Below, one piece after another: positions 1 to 5,918 of a DNA stretch of 6,028 bases; within the stretch, counting starts at the first letter, position 1, and each line of letters starts with the position of its first letter. Source of the DNA: an uncultured archaeon (lineage in GTDB: Archaea > Thermoproteota > Nitrososphaeria > Nitrososphaerales > CALBXV01). The notes under the pieces were generated by a model. That model had not been told where the DNA came from. It did no database searches and worked only from the letters and a program-made list of their open reading frames with translations. The stretch is taken from contig CALBXV010000122.1 in assembly GCA_937890045.1 (NCBI GenBank), positions 1 to 6,028 on the forward strand. Direction: 5' to 3'. The position numbers and the translations under genes are program-made.

Positions 1-116
1 CAATTTTCTATAGATTTTTTTGGTATTACGTGATTAATTCCAGGTTCACCTTTAGGATCTTTAATTACTATTCCATATTGAATTTCATCTTTATGTTTAA
101 TTCTAGCTATTTTCAA
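1..116 (-). CDS. Fumarylacetoacetate hydrolase-family protein, N-terminal fragment (runs off left edge)
   Basis: A minus-strand frame stays open from a TTG at 116-114 to the window edge, giving 38 codons plus two bases. The product begins (M)KIARIKHKDEIQYGIV. This resembles the short N-terminal domain that precedes the catalytic domain in many fumarylacetoacetate hydrolase (FAH) family enzymes, which typically start MKIARY..G...YG.V. An in-frame TAG at 128-126 lies only three codons upstream and no ATG is available, so TTG is the most likely start. FAH-family members are metal-dependent C-C hydrolases, decarboxylases or isomerases acting on small 2-oxo or 1,3-dicarbonyl acids; the catalytic metal-binding part is outside the window, so the substrate cannot be named. 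It lies 55 bp downstream of the aminotransferase on the same strand, with its own TATA-like element. The family call comes from a short N-terminal pattern only and is moderate in confidence. Confidence 0.6.
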   Translation of the reverse strand, partial: MKIARIKHKDEIQYGIVIKDPKGEPGINHVIPKKSIEN

Positions 117-150
117 TTTTATTATCTATAAATAATACTTAACTTAATGG

Positions 151-158
151 TTATATAA
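151..158 (-). promoter_or_regulatory. Putative TATA box for the leftward FAH-family gene
   Basis: Read on the minus strand, TTATATAA is preceded directly by a run of eight A residues (166-159), resembling an archaeal TATA box with an A-rich BRE-like upstream element. Its centre is about 38 bp upstream of the TTG start at 116. With the usual TATA-to-start-site distance of about 26 bp, transcription would begin near 128, leaving a leader of about 12 nt. No clear Shine-Dalgarno motif is seen before the TTG. The position is inferred and was not measured. Confidence 0.4.
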
Positions 159-171
159 TTTTTTTTAATAT

Positions 172-1335
172 CTATTGTTTTAATTTCAAAAGCCGTTTTC
201 CCGCTTCAGTTAACATTTTATCACTTTTAGGGAAAGAAAATCTAATCCACTTTTTATCTGATTTATTATCGCTATAAAAACTTGAACCTGGAACTCCTGC
301 TACTCCTATTTCTTTAATTAAATATTTTGCAAATTCTACCTCGTTAAGTTTACTTAATTTACTATATTCTGACCAAATAAAACATGAGCCCTGAGGTTCA
401 AAACATTTGAATCCAATATCTATTAACATTTTCAAAAATAGATTTTTTTTCGATTGATATGTTTTACTTAATAAATCATAGTAAATCTTAGGTAATTTTA
501 ATCCTTCTAACGCTCCATATTGTAATGGTGAGGGCGGGCAAACTGTTAAAAATTCATGAACTTTTCTTATATTTTTTGTTAATTTTTTTTCTGCTACTGC
601 ATATCCAATTCTCCATCCAGTCATATTGTATGTTTTAGAAAATCCTGATATTGTTACAGTTCTGTTAAACATATTGCCTATACTTGCTAAACTAACATGC
701 TTGTTGTTATCATATGTTATATATTCATATATTTCATCAGTTATGGCGGTTACATTAAAATCTTCACAAAGATCAGCTATGATTTTTAATTCATTTTCAC
801 TAAATATTTTTCCTGTTGGATTATTCGGAGTGTTAATAATGATGACTTTTGTTTTTGAATTAAAAATAGACTTTAATTCTTCTTCATTAATAGTAAATTT
901 CATGGGTTTTACTTCTATGTATCTAGGTTTACCTTGTGAAATTATTGTATCTGGTAAATAATTTTCATAAAAAGGCTCCATTATTATTACTTCATCATCT
1001 TTCTCTACTAAACTTATTATTGAAGAAGCTATCGCTTCACTTGACCCACAAGTTACTGTTATTTCATTCTTCGAGTCAGCTTTAATTTTATTAAATTCTT
1101 TTAATTTAATTGCTATATTATCTAATAATTCTTGTATTCCCCAAGTACTAGTATATTGATTATGTCCTTCTTGCATTGCTTTTATTGCAGCATCTTTAAT
1201 TCTTTTATGCATAGGAAAGTCTGGTGATCCCTGTGATAGGTTTATTCCATTATATTCTTCACATAAATTATGCATTTCTCTTATTGAGGACTCTGATAAT
1301 TCTAATATTCTCTTAGAAATATTTTCTTTAGTCAT
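172..1335 (-). CDS. PLP-dependent class I/II aminotransferase (aspartate/aromatic aminotransferase-like)
   Basis: The 387-residue product is a complete fold-type I PLP aminotransferase that transfers an amino group between an amino acid and a 2-oxo acid. Visible motifs, in order: LSQGSPDFP (33-41) at the N-terminal substrate arm, the TCGSSEAI turn (95-102) for PLP phosphate contacts, NTPNNPTG (168-175) with the PLP-contacting Asn172, DEIYEY (200-205) with the Asp that binds the pyridine nitrogen and the Tyr that binds O3', SGFSKTYNMTGWRIGY (230-245) with Lys234 as the Schiff-base lysine, and WIRFSF (363-368) with Arg365 as the expected carboxylate-binding Arg. Length is normal and the ATG at 1335 puts the motifs at usual distances. 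The motifs suit the broad group containing archaeal/bacterial aspartate, aromatic and kynurenine/methionine-type aminotransferases; sequence alone does not fix the substrate. It is transcribed divergently from the aro operon, so making aspartate for the Asd branch or transaminating aromatic 2-oxo acids are reasonable inferences. Confidence 0.9.
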   Translation of the reverse strand: MTKENISKRILELSESSIREMHNLCEEYNGINLSQGSPDFPMHKRIKDAAIKAMQEGHNQYTSTWGIQELLDNIAIKLKEFNKIKADSKNEITVTCGSSEAIASSIISLVEKDDEVIIMEPFYENYLPDTIISQGKPRYIEVKPMKFTINEEELKSIFNSKTKVIIINTPNNPTGKIFSENELKIIADLCEDFNVTAITDEIYEYITYDNNKHVSLASIGNMFNRTVTISGFSKTYNMTGWRIGYAVAEKKLTKNIRKVHEFLTVCPPSPLQYGALEGLKLPKIYYDLLSKTYQSKKNLFLKMLIDIGFKCFEPQGSCFIWSEYSKLSKLNEVEFAKYLIKEIGVAGVPGSSFYSDNKSDKKWIRFSFPKSDKMLTEAGKRLLKLKQ

Positions 1336-1370
1336 AGAAATAATATAGTTATAAATCTCATGTTCTTAAG

Positions 1371-1377
1371 TATAATG
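1371..1377 (-). promoter_or_regulatory. Candidate TATA element for the aminotransferase gene
   Basis: On the minus strand, ATTATA within AAACATTATACTTAAG lies about 38 bp upstream of the aminotransferase ATG, the same distance as the TATA-like element of the neighbouring leftward gene. It would place the transcript start near 1347 with a leader of about a dozen bases. Competing AT-rich matches exist at 1383-1390 (ATTTAAAG) and 1349-1356 (ATTTATAA), so this choice is weak. No Shine-Dalgarno-like motif precedes the ATG, which suits a short-leader or leaderless archaeal transcript. Confidence 0.25.
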
Positions 1378-1403
1378 TTTAACTTTAAATATTAATGATA
1401 ATT

Positions 1404-1411
1404 TTTAAATA
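1404..1411 (+). promoter_or_regulatory. Candidate TATA box for the asd-aro operon
   Basis: TTTAAATA is an exact match to the general archaeal TATA-box form TTTAWATA and is the strongest plus-strand match in the divergent gap. Its centre near 1408 predicts transcription from about 1434, giving a leader of roughly 20 nt that would include the GTGAT motif in front of asd. An alternative AT-rich element at 1425-1437 (TTTAATATTTATA) would give a leaderless asd message instead. The presence of the GTGAT motif favours the first choice. Both are inferences from pattern and spacing. Confidence 0.4.
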
Positions 1412-1443
1412 ATAAAATATCTCCTTTAATATTTATATGATTA

Positions 1444-1448
1444 GTGAT
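1444..1448 (+). promoter_or_regulatory. Shine-Dalgarno-like GTGAT before asd
   Basis: GTGAT can pair with the conserved AUCAC of the archaeal 16S rRNA 3' end and ends five bases before the asd ATG at 1454. The same GTGAT with the same five-base spacing occurs before the 3-dehydroquinate synthase gene (3277-3281), which makes a chance match less likely. It supports the ATG at 1454 and a message with a leader. Confidence 0.45.
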
Positions 1449-1453
1449 AAATT

Positions 1454-2506
1454 ATGAAAAAATTAAAAGTTGCTATCTTAGGCGCTACTGGAATGGTTGG
1501 ACAAAAATATATGTCCATGTTATCTGATCATCCATATTTTGAAATATCAACTGTAACTGGTCATAAATCTGTAGGTAAAACTTATTCTGAAGCTGTTCAA
1601 TGGATTGATCAAATCCCTTTAGCTGATAAATATGCAGATCTTGAAATAAAATCTACTGAACCTAAATCTGTTAACGCTGATTTTGTATTCTCTACTTTAC
1701 CAACTGATGCTGCTAGAAAAGTTGAACCAGCTTTTGCAAATGCTGGTTTCCCTGTAATTAGTGAAGCTAGTGCATATCGAATGAATGATAATATACCTCT
1801 ACTAATCCCTGAAGTTAATCCAGATCATGTAGATCTAATAAAAAAACAAAATACTTCTGGATATATAGTTACATGTCCAAATTGTGTGGTTGCGGGTTTA
1901 GTTGTAGTTCTTAAACCACTTTATGAAAAGTTGCAAATCAATAAAGTTATAATTAATACAATGCAGGCTTTATCTGGTGCTGGATTGCTTGGTGTACCAT
2001 CAGTAAAAATAATCGATAATGTTATTCCATATATTAAAAGTGAAGAAGAAAAAATAGAACTTGAATCTCAAAAAATTCTTGGTCAATATGCTAATGGGAA
2101 TATTAAAAATGCCAATATTAATTTTTCTGCAACTTGTACTAGGGTACCAACTCTTGATGGTCATATGGAAAATTTACATCTTGAATCTAATTTGGAAATA
2201 TCACCTTCTATTGTTGAAAAAATATTACTTGATTTTAATCCTGTACCACAACAACTTAAATTACCTAGTGCACCTGTAGATCCAATAATTATAAGAACTG
2301 AAAACGATCGCCCACAACCTAGACTTGATAGATTAGCAGGTTCTGTAGCTGGTATGAGTGTTACTGTTGGAAGAATAAGGCAAGGTATTAATTCAAAATC
2401 TATTTGTCTTACTCTATTAACTCATAATACTATAAGAGGTGCTGCTGGTAATTCCGTACTTACTGCTGAATTACTTTATAAGAAAGGATTTCTAAAAGGT
2501 AATTAA
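1454..2506 (+). CDS. asd: Aspartate-semialdehyde dehydrogenase
   Basis: This enzyme reduces L-4-aspartyl phosphate to L-aspartate 4-semialdehyde with NADPH in the cytoplasm. The product feeds lysine, threonine and methionine synthesis and, in archaea using the ADTH route, is also a direct substrate for making aromatic amino acids. The 350-residue protein opens with the dinucleotide-binding loop GATGMVGQ (10-17), has FSTLPTDAA (79-87), the catalytic CPNCVVAG (141-148) with Cys144 as thioacyl nucleophile, TCTRVPTLDGH (227-237) with His237 as expected catalytic base, and DRPQPRLDRLAG (285-296) and NTIRGAAGNSV (325-335), all typical of the archaeal/fungal-like branch. The start fits, since the Rossmann strand begins immediately after the Met-Lys-Lys. 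It is first in the rightward operon and ends two bases before the TTG of the next gene, whose enzyme consumes its product. Intact, no oddities seen. Confidence 0.96.
   Translation: MKKLKVAILGATGMVGQKYMSMLSDHPYFEISTVTGHKSVGKTYSEAVQWIDQIPLADKYADLEIKSTEPKSVNADFVFSTLPTDAARKVEPAFANAGFPVISEASAYRMNDNIPLLIPEVNPDHVDLIKKQNTSGYIVTCPNCVVAGLVVVLKPLYEKLQINKVIINTMQALSGAGLLGVPSVKIIDNVIPYIKSEEEKIELESQKILGQYANGNIKNANINFSATCTRVPTLDGHMENLHLESNLEISPSIVEKILLDFNPVPQQLKLPSAPVDPIIIRTENDRPQPRLDRLAGSVAGMSVTVGRIRQGINSKSICLTLLTHNTIRGAAGNSVLTAELLYKKGFLKGN
2497..2500 (+). promoter_or_regulatory. AGGT ribosome-binding motif deciding the TTG start of the ADTH synthase gene
   Basis: AGGT, within AAAAGGT at the very end of asd, lies eight bases before the TTG at 2509. 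It is complementary to part of the archaeal anti-Shine-Dalgarno sequence. The same AGGT occurs seven bases before the aroD start (4371-4374). It supports initiation at TTG in preference to a later ATG. Confidence 0.45.
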
Positions 2507-2508
2507 GA

Positions 2509-3294
2509 TTGAATGGAAAAGATATACGTATTAACAGAATAACCAAGAATGGTAGAATGCTTTGTGTTCCTATGGATCATGGTATAAGTATAGGCCCTGT
2601 ACCTGGTTTAAATAATATTAGTGAAACCATTAATCAAGTTGATATGGGTGGGGCTAGTGCTATTTTAACACATAAAGGCATTATAAAATCTCTTACAACT
2701 ACTCCAAATACTGGAGTAATTATTCACTTATCTGCTAGTACTGATATTGGGTTATCACCAAACAGAAAATTACAGGTATGTAGTGTTGAAGAAGCTATTA
2801 GACTAGGTGCAGATGCTGTTTCTGTACATGTAAATATAGGTGGAAAAGAAGAATCAGAAATGCTAGTTAAACTTGGGAATGTCGCTGATCAATGTGATGA
2901 ATGGCAAATTCCATTTATAGCTATGATGTATCCACGAGGTGAAAATATTAAAAATCCTCGTGATGGCCAAATTGCTGCACATGTAGCAAGAATTGGATCT
3001 GAGTTAGGTGCTGATATAGTTAAAACCCCATACACTGGTAATATAGATGAATTTAAAGAAGTTGTTAAAGGATGTCCATCTCCTATTGTTATTGCAGGTG
3101 GTCCTAAAACTGATAATGATCATGATATTCTCCAAATGGCTAAAGATGCTATTGAATCTGGTGCTATAGGAGTTACTTTTGGAAGAAATGTTTTTCAACA
3201 TAAAAATCCTCAAAAAATAATCAAAGCTTTATCTAAAGTAGTTCTTGATGATCTATCTGTTAAAGAAGGATTGGCTGTGATGAAAAATGAGTAA
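2509..3294 (+). CDS. aroA': 2-amino-3,7-dideoxy-D-threo-hept-6-ulosonate (ADTH) synthase, TTG start
   Basis: This class I aldolase-like TIM-barrel enzyme performs the first committed step of the archaeal aromatic route. It joins L-aspartate semialdehyde with a 6-deoxy-5-ketofructose 1-phosphate-derived unit to give ADTH, replacing DAHP synthase. The 261-residue product has VPMDHG (20-25), YPRG (141-144), ADIVKTPYTG (168-177), IAGGPK (195-200) and FGRNVFQH (224-231). By comparison with the characterised Methanocaldococcus jannaschii enzyme MJ0400, Lys172 is the likely Schiff-base lysine, with Asp23 and Tyr141 as the other catalytic residues; the last motifs form the phosphate site. The start is TTG at 2509: the first in-frame ATG encodes Met17, which would cut off the first barrel strand, and an AGGT motif is correctly placed. 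It lies two bases after asd and overlaps the next gene by 8 bp. General annotation may label this family fructose-bisphosphate aldolase, but its place here between asd and DHQ synthase II supports ADTH synthase. Confidence 0.93.
   Translation: MNGKDIRINRITKNGRMLCVPMDHGISIGPVPGLNNISETINQVDMGGASAILTHKGIIKSLTTTPNTGVIIHLSASTDIGLSPNRKLQVCSVEEAIRLGADAVSVHVNIGGKEESEMLVKLGNVADQCDEWQIPFIAMMYPRGENIKNPRDGQIAAHVARIGSELGADIVKTPYTGNIDEFKEVVKGCPSPIVIAGGPKTDNDHDILQMAKDAIESGAIGVTFGRNVFQHKNPQKIIKALSKVVLDDLSVKEGLAVMKNE
3277..3281 (+). promoter_or_regulatory. Shine-Dalgarno-like GTGAT before DHQ synthase II
   Basis: GTGAT lies inside the end of the ADTH synthase gene, five bases before the ATG at 3287. It repeats the motif and spacing seen before asd. 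It supports the overlapping ATG as the true start. Confidence 0.4.
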
Positions 3295-4366
3295 TACAAA
3301 AAATATTATAGTTGAATATAATGAAAAATATGATGCTAAATTCGGAAAAATAGTTACTCAACTTAAACAATCTGGAGTTAATACTCTATTATGTTATGAC
3401 GAAGAAATCATAACTACTTGTAAACAACTTGGATTACACAGTATTTCCAATTTAGATCAGGCTGATGATTTGTTAATTGATAATCTTGATGACGTCAAAA
3501 AATTTAGTAATAAAAGTAAGAGATTATTTTTTAATATACTTATAAAATCCAATGATGATATTAAAAAAGCAGTAGAAGCGGCTAAACTTGGAGTCAATGT
3601 TATTATTGTAGAAACTAGTGATTGGAAAATTATTCCTATTGAAAATTTAATCGCTGAATTGGTTGATTTTCCAACTAAACTCTTTACTAGACTAGAAAAT
3701 ATGTCTGAAGCAAAAACAATGTTTAATATTCTTGAAAAAGGTGTTGATGGCTTAATAATTAATTTAAAAAACTCTATTAATGTTGAAAAAATACTTGATG
3801 AGCTTAATGATAATTCTAATATATCTTTATCTAATGCTGAAATTATTGATATACAAAATGTTGATTCCGGTGATAGAGTTTGTATTGATACGGTTTCTAT
3901 ATTAAATCATGGTGAAGGATTGTTAATTGGTAGCAGATCAAATTTCTTGTTTCTAGTACATAATGAATCTCTTGGCTCTAGTTATACTTCTCCTAGACCA
4001 TTTCGAGTTAATGCGGGAGCTGTACATAGTTATGTTCTTATGCCTAATGGTACTACACAATATCTGTCTGAAATTCAATCTGGAACTGAACTACTTATAG
4101 TATCTAAAGATGGTAATACGCGTAATTCATCTGTTGGTAGAGCAAAAATAGAAAATCGACCTTTCTTACTTATAAAAGCAAAAATTGGAAATGAAATTGG
4201 AACAATTATGATACAAAATGCAGAAACTATTGGACTAATTAACGATAAAGGACAACCAATTCCAGTTACTGATCTAAATAAAGGGGATTCTATAATTGTA
4301 CATGTTGCTAAATCTACTGGTAGACATTTTGGAATGTCAGTAGATGAATTTATGTTAGAAAAATAA
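3287..4366 (+). CDS. aroB': 3-dehydroquinate synthase II
   Basis: This archaeal enzyme converts ADTH to 3-dehydroquinate by NAD+-dependent oxidative deamination followed by cyclisation, and is unrelated to bacterial AroB. The 359-residue length is usual for the family. The C-terminal half is strongly conserved: GDRVCIDTVSIL (195-206), GEGLLIGSRSNFLFLVHNES (209-228), SPRPFRVNAGAVHSYV (235-250), the segment around 283-295 with VGRAKIENRPFLL, IQNAETIGLI (309-318) and PIPVTDLNKGD (324-334). The N-terminal half keeps the family DWKIIPIENLIA element (112-123) but is otherwise more variable and rich in Asn, Asp and Lys. The ATG at 3287 lies inside the upstream gene, with an 8-bp overlap (3287-3294) and a GTGAT motif five bases before it, suggesting translational coupling to the enzyme that makes its substrate. 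Fifteen bases separate it from aroD. Intact. Confidence 0.95.
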   Translation: MSNTKNIIVEYNEKYDAKFGKIVTQLKQSGVNTLLCYDEEIITTCKQLGLHSISNLDQADDLLIDNLDDVKKFSNKSKRLFFNILIKSNDDIKKAVEAAKLGVNVIIVETSDWKIIPIENLIAELVDFPTKLFTRLENMSEAKTMFNILEKGVDGLIINLKNSINVEKILDELNDNSNISLSNAEIIDIQNVDSGDRVCIDTVSILNHGEGLLIGSRSNFLFLVHNESLGSSYTSPRPFRVNAGAVHSYVLMPNGTTQYLSEIQSGTELLIVSKDGNTRNSSVGRAKIENRPFLLIKAKIGNEIGTIMIQNAETIGLINDKGQPIPVTDLNKGDSIIVHVAKSTGRHFGMSVDEFMLEK

Positions 4367-4370
4367 CTTT

Positions 4371-4374
4371 AGGT
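4371..4374 (+). promoter_or_regulatory. AGGT ribosome-binding motif before aroD
   Basis: AGGT stands in the 15-bp gap after the DHQ synthase gene, seven bases before the aroD ATG at 4382. It matches the AGGT before the ADTH synthase gene in sequence and nearly in spacing. No TATA-like element fits in this gap, so aroD should be read from the operon message. Confidence 0.4.
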
Positions 4375-4381
4375 AAGATTT

Positions 4382-5059
4382 ATGGAGTTTGAAATATGTA
4401 CTTCAATTTATTCTACTACTCTCGAAGAACTAGATATTCGTCTTAAACAAGCGTTTAATTATGGTTCTAATCTTGTAGAAGTTAGAATTGATTATCTCCA
4501 TTCTTTTGAAATTGATAAATTGAAACATATTCTCTCTTCTTATATGGATAAATGTATATTAACCTGTAGACCTATAAGCGAAGATGGTAAATATCATAAA
4601 TCTGAAAAAGATAGAATTAATCTACTTTATTCATTATATGAACTACAACCTAAATTTCTTGATATTGAATTAAGCCTAATAAACAAAAATTTAAAATTCC
4701 TTAATAAATTGACAACTAATAATACTACTTTAATTATTTCTTCACATAATTTTGAAGAAACACCTAATATTACTGAGTTAGAAAAAACTGTTAATTCCTC
4801 AATTCATAATAATTGTTATGTAAAAATTATAACTAAAGCTAATTGTTTTAAAGATAATTATAATCTTCTATCATTATATGATAAATTTCAGAAAACAAAA
4901 TTAATTGCGTTTTGTATGGGTCAAAAGGGAATTATATCTCGAGTTCTTTGTACTCTGATTGGCAGTCCATTAACTTATGCTTCACTCCCTGATTTGCCAA
5001 CTGCTGAAGGACAAATATCTATATCTGAGATGAAAAATTTTTATGAACTACTTAAATAA
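4382..5059 (+). CDS. aroD: Type I 3-dehydroquinate dehydratase
   Basis: AroD dehydrates 3-dehydroquinate to 3-dehydroshikimate through a Schiff-base intermediate on a TIM barrel. The 225-residue protein is short compared with the Escherichia coli enzyme (about 250) but normal for archaea. Expected active-site residues are all visible: VEVRIDYL (32-39) for the substrate-binding E-x-R-x-D strand, CRP (62-64), ISSHNF (119-124) with His122 as the general acid/base, VKII (147-150) with Lys148 as the Schiff-base lysine, CMGQKGIISRV (178-188) with substrate-binding Arg187, and PTAEGQIS (206-213) with Gln211 near the C-terminus. The middle of the protein (about 98-160) is rich in Asn, Lys and Ile, following the AT bias of the genome. 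It overlaps aroE by 17 bp at its 3' end. Type I is clear; the unrelated small type II dehydratase has none of these motifs. Confidence 0.95.
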   Translation: MEFEICTSIYSTTLEELDIRLKQAFNYGSNLVEVRIDYLHSFEIDKLKHILSSYMDKCILTCRPISEDGKYHKSEKDRINLLYSLYELQPKFLDIELSLINKNLKFLNKLTTNNTTLIISSHNFEETPNITELEKTVNSSIHNNCYVKIITKANCFKDNYNLLSLYDKFQKTKLIAFCMGQKGIISRVLCTLIGSPLTYASLPDLPTAEGQISISEMKNFYELLK

Positions 5060-5918
5060 TAAATTTAATGAAGACGCAAAAGTTTATCTAATTATAGGTA
5101 ATCCTATTTCCCACTCATTGTCTCCACTTATGTATAATACTTTATTTAGTTATTATAATATGAATTCTATTTATCTACCCTTTGATGTAAAAATTTCTGA
5201 CATAGAAGAACGAGTTAAACAATTCAAATTATTACAAGTTAGTGGATTCAATGTCACCATCCCTAATAAAATTAAAATAATGGATTTTCTTGATGAAATT
5301 GATGATCAAGCATTAAAAATTGGAGCTGTTAATACTGTTGTTAATAAAAATGGAAAATTAATTGGTTATAACACTGACATAAACGGTGTTATTAATTCTT
5401 TATCTAAAAATAATGTTAGTCCAACTAATTCAAATAATGTCATGCTGTTTGGAGCTGGTGGCGCGGCACGTTCATGTATTGTAGCTCTTGATCAAATGAA
5501 ATTTAAGAAAGTTACTGTAACTAATAGATCAACAAATAATGCTGAAAATATGGTTAATGATCTCGAAAAAAAACTTAATATTGAAATTGAGATTATTGAT
5601 TTCGATCAAAATAAAATTCTTGAATTATCTCACTCTTATTCTTTGGTTATAAATTCTACAAGTGTTGGTATGAATAATTCGAATTCTGTTATCAAAAAAG
5701 AATTTTTCAATAAACATATGGTTGTATTTGATATGGTTTATGTTCCAATGATGACTAAATTTCTTATCGATGCAAAAAATCAGGGTTCTAAAATAATTAA
5801 AGGATATGAAATGTTAATATATCAAGCGATCTACTCTTTTTCTCTATTTACTAATAAAAATATTGAAAGTAAACTTTTAGAAGAAACAATACTAAAGTAT
5901 TTTAGTGAAAATAAATGA
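5043..5918 (+). CDS. aroE: Shikimate dehydrogenase (NADP+)
   Basis: AroE reduces 3-dehydroshikimate to shikimate with NADPH. The 291-residue protein has the N-terminal substrate domain and the C-terminal Rossmann domain in normal order: IGNPISHSLSPLMYN (18-32) for shikimate binding, FNVTIPNK (69-76) with catalytic Lys76, GAVNTVV (94-100), IGYNTDINGV (107-116) with catalytic Asp112, the nucleotide loop FGAGGAARS (136-144), TNRS (160-163) whose Arg suits NADP(H), INSTSVGM (203-210), DMVYVP (230-235) and GYEMLIYQA (254-262). The residue before Lys76 is Asn where His or Phe is more frequent. The ATG at 5043 is the only start in frame before the core: no ATG, GTG or TTG follows until Met30. This gives a short N-terminal extension of about a dozen residues and a 17-bp overlap with aroD (5043-5059). 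Its last bases share ATGA with the shikimate kinase start. Confidence 0.95.
   Translation: MNYLNNKFNEDAKVYLIIGNPISHSLSPLMYNTLFSYYNMNSIYLPFDVKISDIEERVKQFKLLQVSGFNVTIPNKIKIMDFLDEIDDQALKIGAVNTVVNKNGKLIGYNTDINGVINSLSKNNVSPTNSNNVMLFGAGGAARSCIVALDQMKFKKVTVTNRSTNNAENMVNDLEKKLNIEIEIIDFDQNKILELSHSYSLVINSTSVGMNNSNSVIKKEFFNKHMVVFDMVYVPMMTKFLIDAKNQGSKIIKGYEMLIYQAIYSFSLFTNKNIESKLLEETILKYFSENK
5904..5908 (+). promoter_or_regulatory. Weak Shine-Dalgarno-like AGTGA before shikimate kinase
   Basis: AGTGA inside the end of aroE sits six bases before the ATG at 5915. It partly matches the archaeal anti-Shine-Dalgarno sequence and resembles the GTGAT motifs before asd and the DHQ synthase gene. On its own it is weak, and the ATGA overlap may be enough for re-initiation. 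Confidence 0.25.

Larger units (their letters stand above)
1336..1453. promoter_or_regulatory. Divergent intergenic region between aminotransferase and asd-aro operon
   Basis: This 118-bp, very A+T-rich stretch has to hold the control signals of both leftward and rightward units. Several overlapping TATA-like elements occur on both strands (notably 1371-1377 on minus, 1404-1411 and 1425-1437 on plus). I see no long inverted repeat, riboswitch-like structure or attenuator-like peptide. The short palindromes such as CTTAAG (1365-1370) are expected by chance in such composition. Sharing one short control region makes joint regulation of the two units possible, but no operator can be named. Confidence 0.5.

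Noticed and set aside
159..166. Run of eight T on the plus strand, possible archaeal terminator
   Set aside because: No plus-strand gene ends before it. For the leftward aminotransferase transcript the non-template strand reads as an A-run, so it does not fit an archaeal T-tract terminator; it is better read as part of the upstream element of the FAH-family promoter.
626..961. Plus-strand 111-codon open frame with hydrophobic, membrane-like translation
   Set aside because: It lies wholly antisense to the well-supported aminotransferase. Its hydrophobicity arises from the T-rich complement of a Lys/Asn/Ile-rich gene, and no domain is recognisable.
2061..2279. 72-codon plus-strand open frame inside asd
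   Set aside because: It is a shifted-frame shadow of asd, Leu/Ile-rich low-complexity translation, without a recognisable motif. The asd frame carries conserved catalytic residues here.
3004..3213. 69-codon minus-strand open frame within the ADTH synthase gene
   Set aside because: It is antisense to the conserved Lys172 and phosphate-binding region and its translation has no family features.
2509..3294. Annotation as fructose-bisphosphate aldolase
   Set aside because: ADTH synthase belongs to the same aldolase family, and the D-Y-K catalytic set fits both. The position directly between asd, which makes its substrate, and DHQ synthase II, which uses its product, favours ADTH synthase.
5247..5270. 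AroE NVTIPNK in place of the commoner NVTIPHK as a possible loss of function
   Set aside because: The catalytic Lys76 and Asp112 are both present and the residue before the lysine varies among functional family members, so this is not evidence for inactivation.
5566..5573. Run of eight A in aroE as a possible frameshift or slippage site
   Set aside because: The frame continues correctly through the run with conserved motifs on both sides (GAGGAAR before, NSTSVGM after), so there is no frameshift. Such runs are expected in this AT-rich composition.
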